Below are positions 25,379-34,366 of a DNA stretch of 64,000 nucleotides, piece after piece. Each line of letters opens with the position of its first letter. Position 1 is the stretch's first letter. Under the pieces are notes generated by a model. That model saw nothing but the letters and a program-made list of their open reading frames with translations. It was not told the DNA's origin and ran no database searches. A program made the position numbers and the translations under genes. Origin of the DNA: EW11 sp035765635 (GTDB taxonomy: Bacteria > Verrucomicrobiota > Verrucomicrobiia > Opitutales > Opitutaceae); the NCBI GenBank assembly GCA_035765635.1, contig DASTWZ010000035.1, forward strand, positions 10,325 to 74,324, read 5' to 3'.

Positions 25379-26278
25379 TCAGGTTTCGCGGGATTCCGAC
25401 ATATCCATTCCGAGAATATCGATGAACTTTTTCATCGCTGGCGTCAGCACGCGACCTTTGCGGTGCAGAATCGCGAGCGGCCGGGTGAACTCTTTCCCGG
25501 CGAACGGAATAACCGCCAACGTTCCTTGATTCGCTTCCTGCGTCACGGTCGCCTGCGGAACGATCGCAATGCCGTGGTCGATTTCGACAGCCCGCTTCAC
25601 GGTTTCGATATTGTCGAATTCCATCACCGGCTCGATCTCGAGCTTGTTGTCGCGGAAAATCTGGTCGACCGCCTTTCGCGTCGGGATGTCGGGGTCGAAG
25701 CCGATGAATTTTTGGCCAACCAAGTCGTTCAGACCGACCTCCTTGTGATGAGCGAGCGCGTGCCGCGGATGGGTGATAAGCACGAGCCGGTCGTTGCGGA
25801 ACGGGATCGAATCGATCTGCCGCACCTTCACCGGAAACGCCACGAGGCCGAAATCCACGGAGTTGTGCAGAATATCTTCGTAAACGAGATTCGAACGCCG
25901 GTACTCGACGCGCACATTGACCGACGGGAAGTCATGCAGGAAACGCTTGATATACGGCGGCAGCTCGTGGAGCCCGATCGAGTAAATCGTGGAGATGCGA
26001 ATCGTGCCGCTGATGATCTTTTTCATCTCCTGCAGCTCGCTCAGCAGCTTGTCGTACTGATGCAGCACTTCCTTCGAGGCTTCGTAGACCCGCTGACCCT
26101 CGCGCGTGAGTTGAAACTGCTTCTGGCTGCGGTCGATCAGGAGGGTTTTGAAGTGGCGCTCCATCGCCCGGGCTTGCTGGCTCACCGCAGACTGCGTGAT
26201 CCCGTTGATTTTGGCCGCTTTCGAGAAACTTTTCGTTTCAACGAGGTCGGCGAATATCTTGAAATTTTCAATTTGCAT
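25379..26278 (-). CDS. LysR family transcriptional regulator
   Basis: The 299-residue protein has an N-terminal winged helix (residues 1-60) with the LysR pattern FADLVETKSFSKAAKINGITQSAVSQQARAME, followed by a linker helix and a periplasmic-binding-like effector domain (TIRISTIYSIGLHELPPYI, FGLVAFPVK, DHGIAIVPQATV). Known role: DNA-binding activator or repressor answering to a small molecule. It is divergent from yggS with 74 bases between the start codons, the usual position for a LysR target promoter, but yggS is a housekeeping gene, so the target is uncertain. Confidence 0.94.
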   Translation of the reverse strand: MQIENFKIFADLVETKSFSKAAKINGITQSAVSQQARAMERHFKTLLIDRSQKQFQLTREGQRVYEASKEVLHQYDKLLSELQEMKKIISGTIRISTIYSIGLHELPPYIKRFLHDFPSVNVRVEYRRSNLVYEDILHNSVDFGLVAFPVKVRQIDSIPFRNDRLVLITHPRHALAHHKEVGLNDLVGQKFIGFDPDIPTRKAVDQIFRDNKLEIEPVMEFDNIETVKRAVEIDHGIAIVPQATVTQEANQGTLAVIPFAGKEFTRPLAILHRKGRVLTPAMKKFIDILGMDMSESRET

Positions 26279-26352
26279 GGAGCGGGCCTTCTCGGCGTTT
26301 GACTATAAACAGACCTAATCCCAGAGCAATATCTTAAACGGGCCGCCTCTCG

Positions 26353-27057
26353 ATGATCCCATTCGAAGAATTTAAGCTGCGCACAGAAACTCTGCTGGCC
26401 GAAGTGGCGGTCATTTGCCGTTCGTGTGACCGAAATCCGGCCGAAGTCGCGCTGCTGCCCGTGACCAAAACCCACCCGCCTGCCGCGGCTGAGTACGCGG
26501 CCCGTTTTGGCCTGGCCGGGGTGGGCGAAAATCGCGTTCAGGAAGCCGTGGAGAAGAAGGCCCAATGCGGCGCGCCGCTGCGTTGGGAGCTGATCGGCCA
26601 TCTTCAATCGAACAAAGCCAAACTCGCCGCGCAGACGTTCGATCGCGTGCAGAGCGTCGACAGCGAAAAACTGCTCAACGCGCTCGATCGCGCGGCTGGC
26701 GAGCAAAACAAGAAGCTGGCCGTTCTGCTTCAGGTTAACGCCGGAAATGATCCGGCGAAATTCGGCGTCGATCTCCCGGACGCACCCAAGCTGTTGGAAT
26801 TCGCTTTGGCAAAAACGCATCTCGTGGTCGACGGATTGATGACCATCGCGCCGCTTTCCGATGATCCGGATGTCGCCGTGCGCACGTTTGAAAATTTGCG
26901 GAATCTTCGCGACGAACTCGCACCGCGCTTCGGCCTGACCCTGCGCGAGCTTTCGATGGGAATGAGCAGCGATTTCGCGGCCGCGATCCAATGCGGCAGC
27001 ACGCAAATCCGCGTCGGCACGCGGCTCTTCGGCCAGCGGGACGCGCAAACGCTTTGA
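26353..27057 (+). CDS. yggS: YggS/PLPBP family pyridoxal-phosphate homeostasis protein
   Basis: The 234-residue TIM-barrel protein has the PLP lysine at Lys39 in LLPVTKTHP, FGLAGVGENRVQEAVEK, WELIGHLQSNKAK, LLQVNAGNDPAKFGV and the phosphate-binding SMGMSSDFAAAIQCGSTQIRVGT. These match the fold type III PLP-binding protein family along its length. Known role: control of PLP and amino/keto acid balance without known enzymatic activity. Substitution of the usual VNI by VNA in LLQVNAG is minor. The next gene starts 32 bases downstream. Confidence 0.95.
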   Translation: MIPFEEFKLRTETLLAEVAVICRSCDRNPAEVALLPVTKTHPPAAAEYAARFGLAGVGENRVQEAVEKKAQCGAPLRWELIGHLQSNKAKLAAQTFDRVQSVDSEKLLNALDRAAGEQNKKLAVLLQVNAGNDPAKFGVDLPDAPKLLEFALAKTHLVVDGLMTIAPLSDDPDVAVRTFENLRNLRDELAPRFGLTLRELSMGMSSDFAAAIQCGSTQIRVGTRLFGQRDAQTL

Positions 27058-27089
27058 CCAGGCACGGCGCGGGCTTCCAAGGTACATCG

Positions 27090-27977
27090 GTGCGCGTGCT
27101 CGTCCGGCTCACTCTTTTCATCGCCCTGATTTTTTCCGGCGCCGCCACGGCCTTCGCCGTCGCCCTCGGCGCGACAAAGGAGCAAGTCATCGCCGAACTG
27201 GGCCAGCCCGCGGCGCAGGCGGGTCGAGGCAACGTCGAAATCCTCAGCTATCCGAAGAACGTGCGCGTCACCCTCGAAGGCGGACGCGTGGTCAGTGCGC
27301 AAAATCTCCAGCTCACGATCGACGAATCGTCGGAACCCCTCGAAGCCGAGCCCGAACCTACGACCGCTCCCCGCCAAGCCCCGGCGCCCTCCAGAAAAGC
27401 TCGGCCCGCGGCCAAGCCGAGCCCCACTCCTACTCCTACTCCAACTCCGACCCCAACGCCTTCTCCCAAGCCGACTCCGACGCTCGAACCCGAGATCCAG
27501 GCCATCAAGGAGATGAGCGCGCCGCCCACCGAACAAACACGCGCCATCCGTGAAAAACTAAACACCACGCAGCAGCGCGTCCTCGCCGCCGAAGAACACA
27601 CGACCAACGACCTGCCGCTGACGGCCAAGGCGTTGCTCCTCGGCGCTCATCTCGCGCTCACGCTCATCGCCCTGCTCATCGCTTTTCGCGTCTGGGGAAT
27701 GAACTCCACCAACGCCGGCATCTTCGCCATCGCGTTGATCGACCTGCTCTTTCACGTCGGCTTTCAGGTTCTCGGTCCGATCACGAGCGGGATCTCCACG
27801 ATGACCGCGGTCGAGTACGGCATTCCCGGCATCGTAATGGTTTTCACAATACATCACTTCTGCTTTAGCAAGAATCTCCAGGACGCGGTGCGCACGGCCG
27901 CGCTGGTGAAAATCGTGGTGGCGGTTCTCCGAATGATCGTCGCGGCCGCGTTGATGAAACAGACATTTCACCTCTGA
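27090..27977 (+). CDS. Membrane protein with small N-terminal domain, Pro/Thr hinge and C-terminal transmembrane segments (unknown)
   Basis: The 295-residue product starts at GTG 27090 (a second GTG lies two codons later). Residues about 1-22 are a signal peptide. A short domain of about 60 residues follows (GATKEQVIAELGQPAAQAGR), resembling the SmpA/OmlA-type beta domain in the GxTKEQVxAxLGxP pattern. Then comes a Pro/Thr repeat hinge (about residues 100-125) and a C-terminal part with about four hydrophobic segments. I do not recognise the family. The domain order suggests an exported sensor or anchor domain tethered to a membrane bundle. Its position after yggS suggests co-transcription only. 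Confidence 0.7.
   Translation: MRVLVRLTLFIALIFSGAATAFAVALGATKEQVIAELGQPAAQAGRGNVEILSYPKNVRVTLEGGRVVSAQNLQLTIDESSEPLEAEPEPTTAPRQAPAPSRKARPAAKPSPTPTPTPTPTPTPSPKPTPTLEPEIQAIKEMSAPPTEQTRAIREKLNTTQQRVLAAEEHTTNDLPLTAKALLLGAHLALTLIALLIAFRVWGMNSTNAGIFAIALIDLLFHVGFQVLGPITSGISTMTAVEYGIPGIVMVFTIHHFCFSKNLQDAVRTAALVKIVVAVLRMIVAAALMKQTFHL
27421..27483 (+). repeat. In-gene CC(T/A)ACT-type microsatellite encoding the Pro-Thr hinge
   Basis: The bases CCCACTCCTACTCCTACTCC and following near-repeats encode alternating Pro and Thr codons. The hexamer-like unit is nearly perfect in the first copies and drifts later. Such runs change length by slippage, so hinge length may vary between strains. Confidence 0.7.
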
Positions 27978-28042
27978 CGCTTCGGCTCGAGGGGACGTGT
28001 TTCCTGATTGCGTCTGCGAAACTTCTTTTTTCCTTCGTTGGC

Positions 28043-28912
28043 GTGGACCCGGTCAGACTCAGCAACGAACAAAAGGAAGCGCTGCGCACGCTGCTGGATG
28101 ATCAAAATTCAGTCGTTCGTAAATCGCTCCTCGGCTACTTCCTCGAGCATAGCGCGGAGACGGTTCCATTCCTGAAGGAAATCGCGGCGGGCAAAAATCG
28201 TTCGCAGGCCTGGCACGCGCGGTGGTTTCTCGAGGAGTTGAAGTTCAGCGATCCGGTCGCCGAATTCAAAGGCTTCATCCGCTCTCTCAATTACGAACTC
28301 GAAACCGGCGCTCTGCTTCTCAGCCGCACGGTTTTTCCGGGTATCGACATCGGCAGCTGCTGCGAACTGCTCGACGAGATGGCGGCGCGCTGCCGCGAGC
28401 TGATCGCCGAGCCGATGACCGCGCGCGAAAAATGCCGCGTGCTGAATCGCGTGCTGTTTCACGAGTACGGTTTTCGGGGCAACTACGAGCACTACACCGA
28501 TCCGTTGAACAGCTTCATCGATCAGGTGCTCGAGCGCCGCAAAGGCATCCCGATTTCGCTGTCGATCGTCTATCTTCTCGTCGCTCACCGCATCGGCCTG
28601 AATCTCGAGCCGGTTGGATTGCCCGGGCATTTCGTGATCGGATGCTACGTGGAGGACGCGCCGTTTTTCGTCGACGCGTTCGAACAAGGCGCGTTCCGCA
28701 CGCCCGAGGAGCTTTTCACGCTGCTTCGCGTGCAACAAATCGAGCCGAAGGAAACCGATCTCGCGCCCACGCCGGTTCGCGAAGTGCTCTGCCGCTGCTG
28801 CCGGAATCTGGTGAACCACTACCGTGCCGCCGGAGACGCCGATCGCGCCCGGCTCTTCACGGAATTCGTCGAAGAATTCGAAGCAACCTACGAGCGCCAC
28901 GCGCAATCGTAG
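28043..28912 (+). CDS. SirB1/transglutaminase-core family protein
   Basis: The 289-residue cytoplasmic protein starts at a GTG. The family region runs from about residue 75, with SLNYELETGALLLSRTVFPG, EKCRVLNRVLFHEYGFRGN and DPLNSFIDQVLERRKGIPISLSIVYLLVAHRIGL split around helices, then VGLPGHFVIGCY and FFVDAFEQG. These are hallmarks of SirB1 proteins with a Transglut_core2 domain; GLPGHF contains the His of the transglutaminase-like site. An N-terminal helical stretch of about 70 residues precedes it. Biochemical function is poorly known. It lies 44 bases before aroE. Confidence 0.87.
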   Translation: MDPVRLSNEQKEALRTLLDDQNSVVRKSLLGYFLEHSAETVPFLKEIAAGKNRSQAWHARWFLEELKFSDPVAEFKGFIRSLNYELETGALLLSRTVFPGIDIGSCCELLDEMAARCRELIAEPMTAREKCRVLNRVLFHEYGFRGNYEHYTDPLNSFIDQVLERRKGIPISLSIVYLLVAHRIGLNLEPVGLPGHFVIGCYVEDAPFFVDAFEQGAFRTPEELFTLLRVQQIEPKETDLAPTPVREVLCRCCRNLVNHYRAAGDADRARLFTEFVEEFEATYERHAQS

Positions 28913-28956
28913 CCGAGGAGATTGCGCTCGAGCGGGTCCACGTTACAACGGCCCGC

Positions 28957-29880
28957 ATGTCGCTCACGCTCCCGCCGAAAGACGTCTACACGCTCGCTGA
29001 TTTGGCCACTTGGCCATCGGGGCGAGGAACGTGGCTCGCGGTCCTGGGCCAGCCGATCAAGCACTCGCTCAGTCCCGGCATGCATGGCGCCGCGCTGCGC
29101 GAAATGGCCGCGGAAAACGCGCGCTTCCGCGACTGGCGCTACGTTCGCTTCGAGGTCTCTCCGGAGGATTTGCCGGCGGCGCTGACGGCATTTCACGCGA
29201 AGGGATTTCTCGGCCTCAATTTGACCGTCCCGCACAAGATCATCGCTGTTCCGCACGTCGCGAAGATCGATGAAAAGACGCGGCGCATCGGAGCGGTTAA
29301 CACACTTCGCCGGACGACCAAGGGTTGGGAAGGCTTCAATACGGATGGGTATGGACTCGTTAACGGCATGGCCGCCGATCTCGGCGCGAAGCTCCGCGAC
29401 GCCGACGTCATTCTGCTCGGCGCGGGCGGGGCGGCTCGCGGCGCGGCCGTGGAATGTCTCGAGCAGGGTTGCCGCTCCCTCTGGATTGGAAATCGCACTC
29501 CAGAAAATCTCCAGAGCTTGATCGCATTGCTCCAGCCCCTCGCCGGAAAAACCACGATTTACGGCTTCGATCTCGCAAAACCGCCGCGAGAGCTGCCACG
29601 GAGCGCCTGGGTGATCAATGCGACGTCCGCGGGCCTGAAACCGACCGACCCGCGGCCGATCGAACTCGCGAAAATCCCCAAACCCTCGGGCGTCTACGAC
29701 ATGATCTACAATCCGGCCGAGACGCTTTTGCTCGGGGACGCCAGGCGCATCAGAGTTCCCGCGGCGAATGGCCTTTCGATGCTGGTGCATCAAGGCGCGC
29801 GCGCTCTGGAAATCTGGAGCGAGCGGGCGGTGCCTGTCGCCGCGATGGAAAAGTCCGTTAAAAACGCCTTGGGTCGCTGA
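28957..29880 (+). CDS. aroE: Shikimate dehydrogenase
   Basis: The 307-residue enzyme has the substrate-binding SLSPGMHG (residues 37-44), the catalytic Lys94 in NLTVPHK, Asn/Asp in AVNTLRR and GFNTDGYG (Asp130), the NADP-binding LLGAGGAARG near 152-161 with GNRTPE for the adenosine phosphate, and the C-terminal NGLSMLVHQGA. Known reaction: 3-dehydroshikimate plus NADPH gives shikimate in aromatic amino acid synthesis. An N-terminal extension of about 25 residues precedes the usual start. The ATG at 28957 is chosen since all homologous sequence lies after it. The prepilin peptidase gene follows after 56 bases. Confidence 0.95.
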   Translation: MSLTLPPKDVYTLADLATWPSGRGTWLAVLGQPIKHSLSPGMHGAALREMAAENARFRDWRYVRFEVSPEDLPAALTAFHAKGFLGLNLTVPHKIIAVPHVAKIDEKTRRIGAVNTLRRTTKGWEGFNTDGYGLVNGMAADLGAKLRDADVILLGAGGAARGAAVECLEQGCRSLWIGNRTPENLQSLIALLQPLAGKTTIYGFDLAKPPRELPRSAWVINATSAGLKPTDPRPIELAKIPKPSGVYDMIYNPAETLLLGDARRIRVPAANGLSMLVHQGARALEIWSERAVPVAAMEKSVKNALGR

Positions 29881-29936
29881 CTTTCCGGCGCGGCGTTTGA
29901 CAAGCCCGCGCGGCCGCGGCGTCATTCCGCTTCCGC

Positions 29937-30842
29937 ATGGTGTCCAACTACCTCGAATTCTCGCGCGAATTTCCGTGGTTCTTTCGCGCGGCCGCCTTCG
30001 TTTTCGGTGCGATCGTCGGTAGTTTTCTGAATGTATGCATTTACCGGATACCGGCGAAGAAGTCGGTGATCACGCCGGGTTCGACCTGTGCCTGCGGTCA
30101 ACGCATCGCGTGGTACGACAACATTCCGATCCTGAGCTGGATCATCCTGCGCGGCCGGGCGCGCTGCTGCGGGCAACCTTTCTCGATTCGCTATCCTTTG
30201 ATCGAGCTTCTGACCGGCGCGTTGTTCTTAGCGTGCTGGACACTTTTCCCGCCGGCAAAGGCGGCGTGCGGCATGATGCTGTGCAGTTGCCTGATTTGCG
30301 CGACCTTCATCGATCTGGACACGTTTGAGATTCCGGATCGCTTCAGCGTCGGACTCGGGCTGATTGGCTTCGCTCTCTCTATCGCGCTTCCCTCGCTGCA
30401 CAACCAGCAGCACGAACTTTATGTCGTGGCCAGCGTGCGCGCCGCGACGATTGCGCTGCAAGGCATGCTGGTCGGCGCCGGCTTGGTCGTCTGGATCGCG
30501 CTGGTCGCGGAAACTATTTTAAAAAAGGAAGCGATGGGCTTTGGCGACGTGAAGCTTGTCGGCGCAATCGGCGCGTTCACCGGCTGGCAGGGCGCCGTCA
30601 CAAGCGTCTTCGGCGGGGCGATGTTGGGAACGCTCTGGTTCATCGGAGCGGCGATCTGGCAGCACGTATCCGGAAAAAAACTACAATTGAAAGCCCTCGA
30701 ACCGGGTGAGGAACCCAGCGAACTTTCGCTGAAAGCCCACGTCCCTTTCGGCCCCATGCTCGCGCTGGCCGGCCTGCTGCACTTCCTCTTCCTTCACAAA
30801 TACGTCGCGCTGTATTTCGAGAAGCTCAGCGAGCTGCTCTAG
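29937..30842 (+). CDS. pilD: Prepilin peptidase (A24) with N-methyltransferase domain
   Basis: The 301-residue polytopic protein has an N-terminal domain with GAIVGSFLNVCIYRIP and a Cys set (CACG at 51-54, RCCG at 76-79) that matches the zinc-binding methyltransferase part. The A24 peptidase domain has its two Asp sites in FIDLDTFEIPD (Asp126/128) and GFGDVKL (Asp204). Known role: cleaves and N-methylates type IV prepilins and type II secretion pseudopilins. A likely substrate is the pilin-like protein at 7099-7590. It is downstream of aroE on the same strand, an arrangement without obvious functional meaning. Confidence 0.94.
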   Translation: MVSNYLEFSREFPWFFRAAAFVFGAIVGSFLNVCIYRIPAKKSVITPGSTCACGQRIAWYDNIPILSWIILRGRARCCGQPFSIRYPLIELLTGALFLACWTLFPPAKAACGMMLCSCLICATFIDLDTFEIPDRFSVGLGLIGFALSIALPSLHNQQHELYVVASVRAATIALQGMLVGAGLVVWIALVAETILKKEAMGFGDVKLVGAIGAFTGWQGAVTSVFGGAMLGTLWFIGAAIWQHVSGKKLQLKALEPGEEPSELSLKAHVPFGPMLALAGLLHFLFLHKYVALYFEKLSELL

Positions 30843-30853
30843 AGCATATTTTT

Positions 30854-30942
30854 CCCCCACGAATCACACGAAACGGTGTGATTCGTGGGGAAATCTGTTG
30901 TTCAACATCCTCGCAGAATTGGGCGATTCTGCAGGACGGCAG
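30854..30942. repeat. Minimal A-A' hairpin plus D motif
   Basis: A perfect 15-bp inverted repeat (CCCCACGAATCACAC at 30855-30869, GTGTGATTCGTGGGG at 30876-30890) with a 6-base loop is the main repeat family reduced to its outer arms. It is followed by a 36-base D motif (30907-30942) that matches 684-719 at 33 of 36 positions. It sits between the convergent pilD and TonB receptor genes, where a bidirectional terminator could also act, but no T-run follows the stem. Confidence 0.85.
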
Positions 30943-30962
30943 TGCAGCGCGGCGGAATCTGG

Positions 30963-33900
30963 TTAAAAGCGACCGCGCACGCCGAGCGTGAGGTGCGGCT
31001 CGCCGAACTCGTAGCGGTTGAAGGGCAGAACAATGTCGCGGTTCTGCGGGAGATAGCCGCGATAGTAGTCGATGCGCTGACTATTGAAAATATTGCGCAC
31101 CAGAAAATACACCGACACGTGCTGGTTGACGGCGTATTCGACCTTCAGATCGGTCGTCGCTTTCTCATCGCGGTAGATCGCGAGACGCGTATCCAGCGCC
31201 GGATTCGCGGTGTTCGCGGTTCCGGTGAAGAACGTCGTCGCAACGAAGCCGCCGAAGAGACTCGGCGCGACCCAGTTGGTCGTCGAGGTCACCGTGAAGC
31301 CGCGCCAGCGATAATTCAGGATCAAGTTCGCCGTCTGCGGCGACACGGCGCGGAGCTGGGAATATTCGAGGTCGAGCGCACGATACGGATTCTCATCCTT
31401 CGCCTTCACGTCGACGTAGGTGTAGTTCGCTTGAATGCTCAAACCGTCGAATGGCTTCGGCAGATACGTGAGATTTTGCGCGAAGCTGACCTCAACGCCC
31501 ATCAGGCGAGACTTGCCGCCGTTTTCCGTGACGGAACCCGCGTTGAACTCGGCCGGGTTGTAGCCGTAGTCGGTCGCGACCTGAGTGATTTCCGCTGCAG
31601 TCATGCCGCGGGAAATGAAGTAGTTCTCCACTTCCTTCAGGTATCCGTAAACGCTGACCACGCCCGAGTGCTTGAAATAATAATCAATCGAGAGGTCGAG
31701 ATTCTTGGAGAAGTACGGCTTCAACTTCGGGTCTGGCACGTTGATCGTGCCGTCCTTCGCACCGGTGAAACTTTCGGAGGTGATCGTGGGCAACACGTCC
31801 ACGTAATCCGGATGGCCGACAGTGCGACTGACGCCGCCGCGCACGACGAGATTACGGTTGCCCCACGGATTATATTTGAAGCTGAGCGACGGATATAACT
31901 CGGAATAGTCCAAGTTGACCTGGGCCAGTTTCGAACGGGCGTTCGCCTTGCTCTGCGCTTCAGCGTCGATCTTGTGCTGCTCCCAACGGAGACCACCGAC
32001 GAACTGGAGATTCGAAGTCACGTCGATGTCGCCGCGGAGATAGCCGGCGTTGTTCTTCTCGTGAAACTCGCGCACGTCGTCGAGTGCGACAAACGTCAGA
32101 TTGTTCTTATACGCGTCCCACACTTTGAAGGGATCCACCACCCCGTAACTCCCGAAGCCGAACGCGACGTCGCGCGTATATTTCGGGTCGGCCAACGCCT
32201 CGAGCGCGCTGCCGGTGATCGCGGGAATCGTACCGCGCAGGTCAGGCCGCTCGATAAAACGAACGACATTATCGAGTGCGAAACCGGCCTTGAGCGTCAC
32301 AGGTGTTTTAATCTCGTCGAACTTATACATGTAATCGCCCGAGACACCTTTCTTGGTGTCGATAGCGCTCCATGGGCGGGATTGAAACCCGGTGCCCGTG
32401 GTGTTGCTGAATGTATAATTTCCGAGGTCTCTAATATAATCCAGCGGAACGGGCGTCGTTCCCTGCACCAACTGGATCGATGGCAATTCTGCGCCGAGGT
32501 CGGAGAGCTTGATATTCGAGTAGGTCGACGCGCCTGGATTCATCACAGAGGAGGATGATATAAATCCTTTGGACGTGTCTCGATATTGACCGTTGGCCCG
32601 CGAGTAATAAGTCGTGAAACTCGCTTTGGAATTCGGCGAGAAGTCGTGGACGATTGTGCCGTTGAAATGCCACGTCGTGCCGTACTTGTTTCTATACAGC
32701 ACGCCGTTGGTAATCGAACCTGCGGCAGCGCCGGTGCCGGCGCCGGACGTGTAGGTGTCCCCGGTGACGGTGGCGCTTGTGCCGAAGCCAAAGGTCGGTC
32801 CGCGCTGCGTGAAGTTCAGATCGTACCAGTTCCACTGGCCGGAGATCGAAATCCGCGTCGTGTCGCTGAGATGATAATCCAGCTTTCCGGCGAGCGCCTC
32901 GCGGTGCGTCAACTTCTCTTCGCTGCGAACGGCATAATTCAACAAGCGCGGAGTGCCGGTGAATATTGTGTTCGTGCCGGTGGGATTCGAGGCGACGTTC
33001 CAGTTTGCCGTCGTGCGCGGCGAGTCATCGTACTTCTCGGAGAGCCGGTAATTGATATTGATGCCGAGCTTGTCCGTGATGCGGCGCGCGTAGTTCATCT
33101 CCACGCTGGGACGAATGAGATATTCTTTTTCATTTCCCCAGACGCCACCCTGCTTGCTGAGGGAAACATTCGTCGACGGCGCGGAAAGAGAAACATTATA
33201 CGTCAGGCGCTGCACCTCTTCGCTGTCGAAGGCGCTCTTCGTCACAAAATTGACAAAGCCAGCCGTCGAACTCGCCGGAATATCTGGCGTGACGGTTTTA
33301 TAGAGCTCTGTCGTTTCGACATTATTCATCGCGATCTGCTCGAATTCAAAGCGGCGCGTGTCGTCCATCGACGACGTTCCGGCCATCGGCGTGCCATCGA
33401 CTGCGACGATTGTATAGGCCGTGCTGAGACCGCGGAGACTGATGCCGCGGGCGTCGTTGACATTGTAGTCCACGCTCACGCCAGGCAGGAACTTCAGATA
33501 TTCTCCGACATTGCCCTCGCTGACTTCGCCAAATTGATCGGCGGCGGCAACGAGCTTGGTTTGAACGGAGGCTTTCTGCATGGCGATGGCTTGGGCCATG
33601 CCTTGCTTCGCGCCGTTCACCCGAAATTCATTGAGCTGAATCACGTCGGACGGCTCCAGGCGCGCGATGATGTCCGTGCCTGCGCCCGCGGCGATGTTCA
33701 CCGCCTGGCGTTTTGTCTCCAGGCCTGGATAATTGATGACGAGCGTTTGTGCGCCGGCCGGAATATTCGAAAGCGTGAAACCGCCCGACCGTTGGGACGT
33801 GGCGTGGAGCGTCGTGCCTTCGACGGAGATTTCAGCGCCCTCGAGGTATTTGCCGGTGGCGCTGTCGACCACGCGGCCAGTCACGCTGCCGGTGGTCGCT

Positions 33901-34022
33901 TGAGCGGCCGACGGAGCGGCGTGTACTTGCAGAGACGGGGTGAGCAGAACGAGTGCAGAAGCAGCGGCGAGTTTGCGCAAGCCGCGCGCGATCCGGGGAG
34001 AGACCCTGGTTGATTGAGTCAT
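30963..34022 (-). CDS. TonB-dependent receptor with carboxypeptidase-regulatory-like N-terminal domain
   Basis: The 1019-residue outer-membrane receptor has a signal peptide (about residues 1-36), a CarboxypepD_reg-like domain (about 42-112, GSVTGRVVDSATGKYLEGAE), a plug domain (about 150-260, with NVGEYLKFLPGVSVDYNVND and GISLRGLSTAYTIVAVDGTP), and a 22-strand-type barrel ending in RGRF. The plug and tail are typical of Verrucomicrobiota receptors for sugars or other large substrates. The substrate is unknown. It is divergent from the IclR regulator, with a perfect dyad between them, so regulation by IclR is likely. Confidence 0.95.
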   Translation of the reverse strand: MTQSTRVSPRIARGLRKLAAASALVLLTPSLQVHAAPSAAQATTGSVTGRVVDSATGKYLEGAEISVEGTTLHATSQRSGGFTLSNIPAGAQTLVINYPGLETKRQAVNIAAGAGTDIIARLEPSDVIQLNEFRVNGAKQGMAQAIAMQKASVQTKLVAAADQFGEVSEGNVGEYLKFLPGVSVDYNVNDARGISLRGLSTAYTIVAVDGTPMAGTSSMDDTRRFEFEQIAMNNVETTELYKTVTPDIPASSTAGFVNFVTKSAFDSEEVQRLTYNVSLSAPSTNVSLSKQGGVWGNEKEYLIRPSVEMNYARRITDKLGININYRLSEKYDDSPRTTANWNVASNPTGTNTIFTGTPRLLNYAVRSEEKLTHREALAGKLDYHLSDTTRISISGQWNWYDLNFTQRGPTFGFGTSATVTGDTYTSGAGTGAAAGSITNGVLYRNKYGTTWHFNGTIVHDFSPNSKASFTTYYSRANGQYRDTSKGFISSSSVMNPGASTYSNIKLSDLGAELPSIQLVQGTTPVPLDYIRDLGNYTFSNTTGTGFQSRPWSAIDTKKGVSGDYMYKFDEIKTPVTLKAGFALDNVVRFIERPDLRGTIPAITGSALEALADPKYTRDVAFGFGSYGVVDPFKVWDAYKNNLTFVALDDVREFHEKNNAGYLRGDIDVTSNLQFVGGLRWEQHKIDAEAQSKANARSKLAQVNLDYSELYPSLSFKYNPWGNRNLVVRGGVSRTVGHPDYVDVLPTITSESFTGAKDGTINVPDPKLKPYFSKNLDLSIDYYFKHSGVVSVYGYLKEVENYFISRGMTAAEITQVATDYGYNPAEFNAGSVTENGGKSRLMGVEVSFAQNLTYLPKPFDGLSIQANYTYVDVKAKDENPYRALDLEYSQLRAVSPQTANLILNYRWRGFTVTSTTNWVAPSLFGGFVATTFFTGTANTANPALDTRLAIYRDEKATTDLKVEYAVNQHVSVYFLVRNIFNSQRIDYYRGYLPQNRDIVLPFNRYEFGEPHLTLGVRGRF

Positions 34023-34215
34023 GACGGGTGCCGTAGTGCGGGATAATCGGCGTCGCGAAACGCAGGCACATCGCGTCCGAACCGCGGATGCGGCGCGAAC
34101 ATGACGATGCGCGCTGGGAGAATGCGCCGCGTCGCCGATCGATTCGTTCGCCTAGCGGGGGTGTGCTAGATCGCGCCCGCCTGCTGACGAATCCAGTTGT
34201 TTGGGTTGGGGGTGA

Positions 34216-34245
34216 AATGTGAAGTTCACTAATGAACTTCACATT
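34216..34245. promoter_or_regulatory. Candidate IclR operator: perfect 13-bp dyad between tonB receptor and iclR
   Basis: The arms AATGTGAAGTTCA (34216-34228) and TGAACTTCACATT (34233-34245) are exact inverse complements around a CTAA centre. Each arm contains its own smaller dyad (GTGAA-G-TTCAC on the left, TGAA-C-TTCA on the right), which would suit two regulator dimers side by side. It lies 194 bases before the receptor start and 122 before the regulator start. The rest of the 344-base divergent gap shows nothing else recognisable. Confidence 0.7.
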
Positions 34246-34366
34246 CAAAGATGAACACCCCTATATTTTTGGTCAAGGGAATTTCGGGATGCGGTTTCGT
34301 CGCTTTCCTGCAACTCTCGCGCTCGTCGTCTCGTCTTTGCCCCCTGAGCTCTCCGGCTTCGAAATT

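Noticed and set aside
30855..30890. Classical Rho-independent terminator
   Set aside because: The stem is strong but no T-run follows on either strand and it matches the repeat family arms, so it is annotated as repeat.
32586..34013. 475-codon plus-strand frame opposite the TonB receptor
   Set aside because: The receptor on the minus strand has a complete domain set, and this frame shows no domain and no start context.
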